Shown here piece by piece: positions 15,790 through 23,391 of a DNA stretch of 64,000 nt. The translations under genes were made by a program, and so were the position numbers. Each line of letters opens with the position of its first letter. The first letter of the stretch is position 1. Source of the DNA: Spirosoma profusum (GTDB lineage Bacteria > Bacteroidota > Bacteroidia > Cytophagales > Spirosomataceae); contig NZ_JACWZY010000004.1 in NCBI RefSeq assembly GCF_014699005.1, positions 124,001-188,000 of the forward strand, read 5' to 3'. Under the pieces are notes generated by a model. The model was not told where the DNA came from, made no database searches, and saw only the letters and a program-made list of their open reading frames with translations.

Positions 15790-17172
15790 ATGACTTCTTC
15801 GCCCATCACTACGTCTGTCTCCGACCTTTTTAAGGTGGGGCCGGGACCATCGAGTTCGCATACCATTGGCCCCATGAAAGCCGCTTTCGATTTTCGGCAG
15901 CGGCTGGCACAGCTTCAGGCCGACGTTCAACAACAGGCTGATAGCCTTCATGTTCACCTGTATGGTTCGTTAAGCGCTACCGGGAAAGGGCACGGCACCG
16001 ACCGAGCTGTAGTAGCTGGCCTGCTCGGTTGGCAACCCGAAACCACCGACCCCGATGAGTTGCTAAAACTCCTGCGCGATGCCTCAGTTACGTATCCGGT
16101 TCCGGTGGGCGAACGTATCATTCAAGTTGGCGTGCCGGAGATTCATTTTGAGCGAAAACGCTATGATTCGCCTTACGCCAATACGATGGTACTGAAACTG
16201 CAATCAGGCGAACAGACGCTGGCCGAAGAAGAATATTACTCGATTGGCGGTGGCTTCATCATCCGAAAAGGCGAACCAGAAACGGCCGCCGACCCACGTA
16301 GCGTTCCGTATCCGTACAGCACAATGACCGAGTTGAAAGCTCAACTCACTATGTATAACCTATCGCTGGACGACGTATTGATGGCGAACGAAATGGCCAT
16401 CACCAGACGCAGCAGAGCCGAAGTAAACCAACGTATCGACCAGATTCTGGAGTTCATGCACAAGGCTGTCCGGCGTGGATTGCGCCATAAAGGCATACTT
16501 CCTGGCTCCATTAAATTGAGTCGTAAAGCACCGATTCTGTTTCAGCAGGCTAAAGGCATGAGCCAGTCGTCCGATAGTTTTCTGATATTTCTAAATGCCT
16601 ATTGTTTAGCCGCTTCGGAAGAAAATGCAGCCGGAGGAATTGTCGTAACGGCCCCTACATCGGGGGCATCAGGGGTGATTCCGGGACTAACATTTCTGGC
16701 TAAACATCATTTCCATTACGACCGCGCGACGTTACGTGCCGGCATGCTGGCAGCAGCCGCTATTGGCTTTCTGGTAAAGCATAACGCAAGCATTTCTGGC
16801 GCCGAAATGGGCTGTATGGGTGAAGTAGGGACGGCTTCTGCTATGGGGGCAGCTTTCCTGACGCGCTGTTCGCAAGGCATAGTTGACATCAGTCCGATTG
16901 AAGCGTCGGCGGAAATTGCTATCGAACACCACCTGGGCATGACCTGCGACCCAATTGGCGGATACGTCCAGATTCCTTGTATCGAACGTAACGCCATGGG
17001 AGCCGTGAAAGCCTATAATGCGTATTTGCTGGCTACGTCAGGAGCGGCTTCATTCCAAAAAATTTCGCTTGATGCGGTGATAAAAGTTATGAAAGCTACC
17101 GGCCGCGACATGTCGACCAAATACAAGGAAACCTCAGAAGCTGGTCTTGCACTTAGTGCAACAGAATGCTAA
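15790..17172 (+). CDS. sdaA: L-serine ammonia-lyase (iron-sulfur, single chain)
   Basis: Oxygen-sensitive 4Fe-4S L-serine dehydratase, converting L-serine to pyruvate and ammonia. At 460 aa it is the fused type, with the beta (regulatory) part first and the catalytic alpha part second. It starts SVSDLFKVGPGPSSSHTIGP, the family hallmark, and has GSLSATGKGHGTDRAV. The cluster Cys are in GAEMGCMGEVGTASAMGAA, and in CDPIGGYVQIPCIERNA. I chose the ATG at 15790: the frame opens at 15715, but those 25 codons come from the palindrome and its spacer and do not resemble the family. No serine transporter is adjacent. Confidence 0.96.
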   Translation: MTSSPITTSVSDLFKVGPGPSSSHTIGPMKAAFDFRQRLAQLQADVQQQADSLHVHLYGSLSATGKGHGTDRAVVAGLLGWQPETTDPDELLKLLRDASVTYPVPVGERIIQVGVPEIHFERKRYDSPYANTMVLKLQSGEQTLAEEEYYSIGGGFIIRKGEPETAADPRSVPYPYSTMTELKAQLTMYNLSLDDVLMANEMAITRRSRAEVNQRIDQILEFMHKAVRRGLRHKGILPGSIKLSRKAPILFQQAKGMSQSSDSFLIFLNAYCLAASEENAAGGIVVTAPTSGASGVIPGLTFLAKHHFHYDRATLRAGMLAAAAIGFLVKHNASISGAEMGCMGEVGTASAMGAAFLTRCSQGIVDISPIEASAEIAIEHHLGMTCDPIGGYVQIPCIERNAMGAVKAYNAYLLATSGAASFQKISLDAVIKVMKATGRDMSTKYKETSEAGLALSATEC

Positions 17173-17283
17173 AAAATGAGCAAGCGGGAACAAAAAATTT
17201 ATGCCCCTCTAAGTATACCGTTCTGAACCATCAATTACCTAGTATCATTTTTATCCCACAAAATTCACACCAAACAGCATTTA

Positions 17284-17490
17284 TCAGAACATGATTCTGC
17301 TCTTCAGGAAACGTATACCGAGATAGGTATACAAAATCAGAAAGGTTGTTTCCAGTACTGATTCTGAATTATTTTGCGGATAAAAGCCCGTTTTAAGGCT
17401 CTGTACCCAATGAATGAGGGCAACCCAGTACCAGATAAATGAAACAAGTCCCCCTACTGTAAAGAGTAAAATAAGAAGAAATTGACGCAT
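17284..17490 (-). CDS. Small membrane protein, unknown
   Basis: A predicted 68-aa protein from the ATG at 17488-17490, with two hydrophobic segments (MRQFLLILLFTVGGLVSFIW and LETTFLILYTYLGIRF) around a polar loop. The open frame extends upstream to a TTG at 17592 but without an ATG. I recognise no family. The hydrophobic pattern and absence of an overlapping better frame make it plausible; nothing in the neighbourhood gives a role. Confidence 0.5.
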   Translation of the reverse strand: MRQFLLILLFTVGGLVSFIWYWVALIHWVQSLKTGFYPQNNSESVLETTFLILYTYLGIRFLKSRIMF

Positions 17491-17647
17491 AGGCACCGCC
17501 CGTTTAAAGTATAGTTGGAATACGGTAAAATAAATTCGATAATCATGCCGAACGTAACGAGCGATCAGGATGAGGGTTTGCACCTGAATCAAACAATTCA
17601 GGGGTTTAATCGCGTTTTAACGTATATACCAGCTACAATTTCCAAGT

Positions 17648-18727
17648 ATGACTAATATTTATACACCTCAGCAACAGCGTGTCCTGCTCATTACCAGTCT
17701 GCTGGTTATTGCCGGTTTTATTCTTTTCGGCCTTAGCGGATATATTTCGGCGTTTCTGGGGGCAGGAATTCTCTACGTTGTTTTTCGGCCCTGGTTTACG
17801 GCATTGGCGATCAAGCGTAAATGGAATCGATCGCTGGTGACCAGCCTATTGATTGTTTTCGCGCTGGTGGTCATTATCATGCCTTTTCTGACGCTCAGTC
17901 TGCTGCTTATCGGGCGTATTCAGTACTATAGCCAGCACACCGACGATATTATGAAACTGGTGAAGCACGCTGAAGACCTCATTGGCTATCAGATAACCAG
18001 CCCGCAAAATGTCCGCACCATTGCCCAACAGGCGGGTTCGTATGCCAGTAAGCTTCTACCGTCGATTGCGGGTGGAGCACTCGATTTTATTGTCATTATC
18101 GGCCTGATGTTCTTCGCCATGTATTTCATGTTTGTGGACCAGGAATCGTTTACAAAAGGCTTACAGAAATACTTACCCTTTAAACGCGATACGCAGAAAG
18201 AACTGGCCGAATCCCTCAAAAACAACGTCAATGCCAACGTATTAGGTCAAGCACTGGTGAGTCTGGTTCAGGGCGTATTAACTGGACTCACGCTCTGGAT
18301 TTTTGGCGTACCCGATGCGGGGTTCTGGGGAACAGTCGCCTTTTTTCTGGCCTTCATCCCGATTCTTGGTACTCCCCTCGTCTGGGGGCCAGCCGGGCTG
18401 ATTCAACTATCGCAGGGGAATACGTCGCAGGGGGTTGGCATTTTGTTGGTTGGCGTTATCGTGATTATCAATATCGACAATCTGCTACGTATCATGCTTG
18501 CCCGACGTATGGGCAACATTCACCCGCTCATTACGTTGGCCGGAATTGTACTGGGCGTACCCATTTTTGGAATCCTTGGCCTTGTCGTCGGACCACTCCT
18601 CCTCTCTTACTTCATCGTACTGATTCACGTATTTGAGCAGGAAAACAAAAAGCTCGAAAAAGAAGCCGCCGTGGCGGAGGAGAAGATCGAGACGGAAGCA
18701 GAACATTCAAAAAGAGCGAAAAAGTGA
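17648..18727 (+). CDS. AI-2E family transporter (PF01594 type)
   Basis: A 359-aa inner membrane protein of the AI-2E/TqsA family, with about eight hydrophobic segments in the usual two blocks. Recognisable parts are the N-terminal tandem helices, the conserved loop with SLKNNVNANVLGQALVSLVQG, the helix FFLAFIPILGTPLVWGPAGL, and GNIHPLITLAGIVLGVPIFG near the end. Family members export small molecules, and some are Na+/H+ antiporters; the substrate here is unknown. The C-terminus is a lysine/glutamate-rich tail. The last codons and the stop (18725-18727) lie inside the left arm of palindrome family F. Confidence 0.93.
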   Translation: MTNIYTPQQQRVLLITSLLVIAGFILFGLSGYISAFLGAGILYVVFRPWFTALAIKRKWNRSLVTSLLIVFALVVIIMPFLTLSLLLIGRIQYYSQHTDDIMKLVKHAEDLIGYQITSPQNVRTIAQQAGSYASKLLPSIAGGALDFIVIIGLMFFAMYFMFVDQESFTKGLQKYLPFKRDTQKELAESLKNNVNANVLGQALVSLVQGVLTGLTLWIFGVPDAGFWGTVAFFLAFIPILGTPLVWGPAGLIQLSQGNTSQGVGILLVGVIVIINIDNLLRIMLARRMGNIHPLITLAGIVLGVPIFGILGLVVGPLLLSYFIVLIHVFEQENKKLEKEAAVAEEKIETEAEHSKRAKK

Positions 18728-18785
18728 ATGAGCGAAAGAGCGATTTGCCGGATGGTATTCGCTCTTTCGCTCATTCACTCTTTTA
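18711..18785. repeat. Palindrome, family F (GTGAATGAGCGAAAGAGCG), possible two-way terminator
   Basis: AAAGTGAATGAGCGAAAGAG on the left pairs with CTCTTTCGCTCATTCACTCT on the right, with AAAGAGCGAAAAAG outside. The left arm contains the AI-2E transporter stop codon; the right arm ends immediately next to the pspC gene stop (18786-18788) and is followed by TTTT. Between two convergent genes it is well placed to terminate both. Confidence 0.85.
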
Positions 18786-21290
18786 CTACTGCCGCGTTAC
18801 CTTACTGGCACCAGACGTTTCGGAATCGAGCGTGCCAACGTGGCCTAAATCGGCGTGGCTGGCTCCGGTAGCATCGACTGATGCATTGTCAATGCTCATC
18901 GACGTAGCTTCAAGTTTGGAAGCGCCGTTCAGTTCAGCATCGAGCTTATTGGCGTGACCACGTAACACGATGTTCGAAGCGCCTGACAAATCAAGTTTTA
19001 GTTGATCGGCTTCCCCATCGAAGACTGTCCGGCACGCACCGCTCATACTGATATTCAAGTTAGTATATCGTTCAAAGCCGGTTAGGCTAGCTTTCGAAGC
19101 ACCTGACAGTTGAAGTTCTTCGATGGTGTTCGGAACCGTGATGGTCAGGCCAACCCGTTTGCGGTTGCGCCAGTCGAACAGGCCGCCCCGACGGTCGATT
19201 TTCACTTCCAGCGTACTGCCATTTACCCGAACGTCCATATCGCTCATGTCTTTTTCGCGTCCGTCGGCCACAACTTTATACGTATCACCTTTGCGGAAAC
19301 GTACCACGAATGCGCCTGCTACGTCCACTTTCGAGAAATTAGTGACATTAAACTGACGAGTGTGATCGCCGATCCGGTCGAAATCATCACCGAGCTCGTG
19401 GGCCAGTGCATCCTGTACGTCGTCAGTCAGGTCCGTTACGTCGTTATCTTCATCATTGTCGTCGCGGTTCTTTTCGCGGGGGAAATTGATGCAGACCAAC
19501 CCATCGGCACGGGTAAACTGCCAGATACTGGCTTCCATACGATCGAATTCTTTGCTACCAAACTCATTCCGAACGAAGTAGGCAAACTCTCGCGTCATGC
19601 GGAATGGCTTTTCATAAGGAATCATCAGGTCCATATCCAGTTCCTGTCCCCGGAACGGAGAGCCCGGCTTTAATTCAATCGTGTTGTCGAAACGTACCGT
19701 CGAATCCTTAATGGTGTATACGTATTTGATGTTACGGGCATTGTCCTGTGCATTGGCCCGGTTGCGGCCCTGCGCCTTGAATCGCTGCACCAGATTCATT
19801 GTGGTACCATCATAACCCACCATCTCAATATCGGGCTGCCAGGAATCATCCTGATTATTAAGCGCAAACGTCGGAATTCGGGCTGCTACGTTCAGCGTTT
19901 TCGTTTCTTCTACGATGCCCCGTCGCTGGAAACTAGTCATTAAGGGGGTAGCAGTTCCGCCAAAAATCAACAGACTGATGAGCCATACGCCAGCCAGTGT
20001 GAGGGCCGTACGGCTGCTCAGCACATTACGCATCGTAATGAGCATGACACCTAGAATGGCCAGACCAAAAGCGGGTAGAAAACCGGCCAGAAAAGCCGCC
20101 AGCACCATAGGGAACGTAATATCTTCCATGAAATAACGTATTGGCAGATCGATATCCATAAAGGCCCCACCAACAATTCCCGTACCGGCACCCAACAGAG
20201 CAAGGCAGGCAACCATCAGGCTAAAGGCAACCACCAGCATCAGTACACCCGCAAATACCCGAATCACCGCAACGACACCCGTCATCAATGGGCCAAGCGC
20301 TCGTCCTAAACCGCCAATGATGGTGGCAATAGCCCGGAAAGGAAACAGAAGAATGCGGGTCAGGGTGCTTTCGTTATTAGGCGAATCGTTGATGTTCAGG
20401 TTCTGCTTAATGCTGTTTTCGATGTTAGACAGCGTAATAGGCTGCCCCTGCATTTCCATTTTTTCGGTGAGTGTATTGGCCTGAGGGGCAATCATCCAGA
20501 GAACGATGTACAACAGAAAACCAACACCGAAAAGCACAATACCCAGTACGAACAACAGTCGGATAACCCCTGTATCGACGCCGAAATAAGCGGCAATCCC
20601 AGAAGCAACACCACCCAGTACTTTATCTTCAGGGTTGCGGAAGAATTTTTTAACCGTTTTATCATCTTCGATGGTCATGACGCCCGGCAGCGAAATCCAC
20701 ATGGCAATGTACACGATGAACGTGAAGCCAGAGATACTTGCGCCAAAGCCATCACCAACCGGTGGCAATGCCAGGAACAGCACGAGGAAAATCAGCCGTA
20801 CCCACACTACGTCCATGTTGAAGTAATGAGCCAGCCCGGCACACACGCCACCGAGGGTTTTCCGACGCAGGTCGCGCACCAGTCGACGAGGTTCGAGGGA
20901 AGGGCCCTGGCCATAGGGCGTAGGGTTACCTGTTACGTTCTCAGTCCCTCTGCCCCGTGCCCCGTGCCCTTTGCCATTTGCCGAATTCCGTCCACCGCTG
21001 GTCACAAGAACTTCTTCTTCTTCAACGGCTTCGAAATCAGCTACGGTACCCATGGCGGCCGTCAGTTCGTTGACATCATCCAGCGAAATCGCCTGTTTAT
21101 CAGCCGATTTCAATTTAGCCAGCAGTTTTTCGGCAATACGGTTTTCGATGTCGGTTACAATCTCCTGACTGTCTTCGTAGGTCGAGAAATACTGCTGGAC
21201 CGTAGTCAGGTAGTTTTTCAGTTTGTCGTAGCCATCCTCTTCGATATGGAAGATGACGCCACTAATATTTATGCTTATGGTCTTTTTCAT
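18786..21290 (-). CDS. PspC-domain / head-GIN-domain (DUF2807) membrane protein
   Basis: An 834-aa membrane protein. Order: an N-terminal conserved segment (MKKTISINISGVIFHIEEDG, about 1-85); a glycine-rich linker (about 100-128) that derives from a repeat element; two PspC domains (RRKTLGGVCAGLAHYF at about 138 and DKVLGGVASGIAAYFGVD at about 217), each with a membrane helix; a multi-helix membrane block (about 310-475); and a C-terminal beta-solenoid DUF2807/GIN domain (about 640-834) with repeated GASK/GAS turns. PspC proteins take part in envelope stress sensing in other bacteria. In Bacteroidota this type is almost always next to a PadR regulator, as here (21-base gap). It probably answers membrane stress. 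Confidence 0.93.
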   Translation of the reverse strand: MKKTISINISGVIFHIEEDGYDKLKNYLTTVQQYFSTYEDSQEIVTDIENRIAEKLLAKLKSADKQAISLDDVNELTAAMGTVADFEAVEEEEVLVTSGGRNSANGKGHGARGRGTENVTGNPTPYGQGPSLEPRRLVRDLRRKTLGGVCAGLAHYFNMDVVWVRLIFLVLFLALPPVGDGFGASISGFTFIVYIAMWISLPGVMTIEDDKTVKKFFRNPEDKVLGGVASGIAAYFGVDTGVIRLLFVLGIVLFGVGFLLYIVLWMIAPQANTLTEKMEMQGQPITLSNIENSIKQNLNINDSPNNESTLTRILLFPFRAIATIIGGLGRALGPLMTGVVAVIRVFAGVLMLVVAFSLMVACLALLGAGTGIVGGAFMDIDLPIRYFMEDITFPMVLAAFLAGFLPAFGLAILGVMLITMRNVLSSRTALTLAGVWLISLLIFGGTATPLMTSFQRRGIVEETKTLNVAARIPTFALNNQDDSWQPDIEMVGYDGTTMNLVQRFKAQGRNRANAQDNARNIKYVYTIKDSTVRFDNTIELKPGSPFRGQELDMDLMIPYEKPFRMTREFAYFVRNEFGSKEFDRMEASIWQFTRADGLVCINFPREKNRDDNDEDNDVTDLTDDVQDALAHELGDDFDRIGDHTRQFNVTNFSKVDVAGAFVVRFRKGDTYKVVADGREKDMSDMDVRVNGSTLEVKIDRRGGLFDWRNRKRVGLTITVPNTIEELQLSGASKASLTGFERYTNLNISMSGACRTVFDGEADQLKLDLSGASNIVLRGHANKLDAELNGASKLEATSMSIDNASVDATGASHADLGHVGTLDSETSGASKVTRQ
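20893..20990. repeat. Family G repeat inside the pspC coding sequence
   Basis: The plus-strand left part AGGGAAGGGCCCTGGCCATA-GGGCGTAGGGTTA and the right part with GCCCCGTGCCCCGTGCCC and TTTGCCATTTGCC resemble the intergenic element at 42590-42665 (AGGGCGTAGGGTA; TTTGCCCATTCCC). It is in frame and contributes a glycine- and arginine-rich linker (NGKGHGARGRG) between the N-terminal and first PspC domains. This is a repeat tolerated within a gene. Confidence 0.65.
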
Positions 21291-21311
21291 GGCTATTGGG
21301 AAGCGTCTAGG

Positions 21312-21719
21312 TTAAGCGTTGGCCGATGGATTGGTTGGATCAGATAATGGCGTAACGGGCGTTTTTCCGTTGGCCGGTTTTTTATGTTGCCCGGTTTTGC
21401 CAACAATGGCATTCACTGACTCGGCCAGTTCCTGCCAGGTTTCGTTGAGCGCATCCAGCGAGTCGCGCCCCAGTTCGGTGAGGATATAATACTTGCGTGG
21501 TGGCCCGGAGGTCGATTCAACCCACTTATAATCGAGCAGACCGGCATTTTTCAATCGTGTTAATAGTGGGTACAAAGTACCTTCTACCACCATGATTCGG
21601 GCGGAGGTCAGCTCGTCGAGCATATCGGAGGCATATACTTCGCCCCGCGATATGATGTGCAGAATGCAGAATTCCAGAATGCCCTTCCGCATTTGCACTT
21701 GAGCGTTTTCAATATTCAT
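21312..21719 (-). CDS. PadR family transcriptional regulator
   Basis: A 135-aa PadR-type winged-helix regulator. It has the family N-terminus MRKGILEFCILHIISRGEVY, the recognition region VVEGTLYPLLTRLKNAGLL and the wing SGPPRKYYILTELGRD (about 60-85). A short dimerisation helix and a disordered proline-rich tail follow. PadR proteins repress in the absence of a ligand or stress. It lies 21 bases upstream of the pspC gene on the same strand, so the two form one operon. A candidate operator with three AAGGTA words and a GCATA/TATGC palindrome lies 34-70 bases upstream. Confidence 0.96.
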   Translation of the reverse strand: MNIENAQVQMRKGILEFCILHIISRGEVYASDMLDELTSARIMVVEGTLYPLLTRLKNAGLLDYKWVESTSGPPRKYYILTELGRDSLDALNETWQELAESVNAIVGKTGQHKKPANGKTPVTPLSDPTNPSANA

Positions 21720-21752
21720 CGGTATATACGAGTTCGTTAATTTCTTAAGACA

Positions 21753-21788
21753 AAGGTAGCATAAGGTACTATGCGATGCAAGGTACCC
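21753..21788 (-). promoter_or_regulatory. Candidate PadR operator upstream of padR-pspC
   Basis: Within 36 bases there are three AAGGTA words (at 21753, 21763 and 21780), a perfect palindrome GCATAaggtacTATGC (21759-21774), and GGTAC...GTACC facing each other. It lies 34-69 bases upstream of the padR ATG, where the promoter should be. The call rests on symmetry and position; PadR autoregulation through such sites is common. Confidence 0.55.
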
Positions 21789-21985
21789 TGTTTGTTTTAT
21801 ATCAATTTCCGTATAGATGGTAAAAATTTGAGGATGAGCGGTCGTTTATCGACTATCAAAAATTTTTCAGCGCGTTGCCTAACACCACTTGCCAACGTAA
21901 CAACTGTGGTTCAATCCATTGTACCGAAATAATTGCTACTTTTCCACCTGAGAAAATAGCGAAAACCCGCCAAGCCTTTTGTACG

Positions 21986-23206
21986 ATGAAGAAACCGGTT
22001 TTATATGTCCGCATTTTGACGAAACCCGTACGAACAGCATCCATTGTCCTGGTATTTTCGGTGATTTCGTTCGTCATAGCCGCTCTGGTTCCGGCTGTCG
22101 ACCGTCCAGCAGCGCCTAAAAAAAAGCCAGCTGACTGGAAATTAGAAAATGCGTTTCCCAACCTGACGTTTCAGCGGCCAGTCGAATTTACGTACCCAAA
22201 CGACGGCAGCAACCCGATTTTTGTGCTGGAGCAGGAAGGCAAGATTCGCGTTTTTGATAACAAATCCGACGTTAAGACAGCTCCGGTTTTTCTGGACGTA
22301 ACGAAGAAAGTATCCGATGAAGGCGAAATGGGTCTTCTCGGATTAGCTTTTCACCCGGATTTTCGGAAGAACGGTTACTTGTACATTTACTACACGAAGC
22401 GGAAACCATTAGAAACGGTTATCGCTCGCTATCAGGCAAGTGGGTCTGGTTTAAACGTAGTAAATCCATCCACCGAAACAGTAATTCTCCGATTTGATCA
22501 GCCCTACGATAATCACAACGGCGGCAAAATCGCCTTCGGGCCCGACGGGTATCTCTACATCGCGACTGGTGATGGCGGTGCCTGGGGGGATCAGCACAAT
22601 AACGCTCAGAATCTTTCTGCCTGGCTAGGGAAAATACTACGTATTGACATAAACAAGACTACGAAAGGAACTTACGGCATTCCAGCCGACAACCCGTTTG
22701 CCGGTAATAAGGAAGGTCATCGAGAGGAAATCTATGCGTATGGACTTCGCAATCCGTGGCGCTTCAGTTTTGATCGAAAAACCGGTCAGATGTGGGCTGG
22801 CGATGTAGGACAGAACGAGTTCGAAGAGATCGATATTATTACCAAAGGTGGCAATTATGGCTGGCGGTTAAAAGAAGCAACCCGATGTTATAATCCACGT
22901 AATGATTGTGAAACAGGTAAGCTGATTGACCCGATTCATCACTATGTACGTAGTGAAGGCACTTCGATTACCGGCGGTGTGGTCTACCGGGGCACTCGTA
23001 ATACGTTGTTACAGGGAAAATACCTCTACGCAGATTACGCCAGCGGTAAAGTTTGGGTATTGACTTTCGAAAACGACAAAAAAACCGACAATCAATTACT
23101 GGTCAGCAACGCAGGTACTATTTCCGCTTTTGGAGAAGATGCCGCCGGAGAAGCCTATCTACTTGATCATCAGGGCACCATCAAGCGACTCAGCCTGGCG
23201 AAATGA
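21986..23206 (+). CDS. PQQ-type sugar dehydrogenase (glucose/sorbosone family)
   Basis: A 406-aa exported six-bladed beta-propeller of the GSDH family (soluble PQQ-glucose/aldose sugar dehydrogenases and yliI-like proteins). The ATG at 21986 (MKKPVLYVRILTKP) gives a signal-anchor segment (IVLVFSVISFVIAALV); an upstream frame from a TTG at 21875 is unlikely. Family features are MGLLGLAFHPDFRKNGYLY, the catalytic-base region DNHNGGKIAFGPDGYLYIATGDGG, YGLRNPWRFSFD and WAGDVGQNEFEEID. Two Cys in CYNPRNDC are also present. PQQ synthesis genes are not in the window. The physiological sugar is not predictable. The gene is divergent from padR-pspC. Confidence 0.93.
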   Translation: MKKPVLYVRILTKPVRTASIVLVFSVISFVIAALVPAVDRPAAPKKKPADWKLENAFPNLTFQRPVEFTYPNDGSNPIFVLEQEGKIRVFDNKSDVKTAPVFLDVTKKVSDEGEMGLLGLAFHPDFRKNGYLYIYYTKRKPLETVIARYQASGSGLNVVNPSTETVILRFDQPYDNHNGGKIAFGPDGYLYIATGDGGAWGDQHNNAQNLSAWLGKILRIDINKTTKGTYGIPADNPFAGNKEGHREEIYAYGLRNPWRFSFDRKTGQMWAGDVGQNEFEEIDIITKGGNYGWRLKEATRCYNPRNDCETGKLIDPIHHYVRSEGTSITGGVVYRGTRNTLLQGKYLYADYASGKVWVLTFENDKKTDNQLLVSNAGTISAFGEDAAGEAYLLDHQGTIKRLSLAK

Positions 23207-23391
23207 AAAACCGGGATCTGTTCTGGTAATCTGTCAAACTAAGTAGTCAGGCGCGGAAGCTTTTTGTCAAGACTACAGGATTTATGTACCAGACTACCAT
23301 TTTCAGCAACTATCGATCTGAATTATACATTCGGAAAACTCAGGGAAGTGATCAAAAAGAATAAACGCTCAATACGTAACGATGATATCGA

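Noticed and set aside
19110..19673. Plus-strand frame of 187 codons
   Set aside because: Antisense to the DUF2807 part of the pspC gene, which is strongly supported.
20826..21347. Plus-strand frame of 173 codons
   Set aside because: Antisense to the start of the pspC gene and running through the repeat; Phe-rich nonsense translation.
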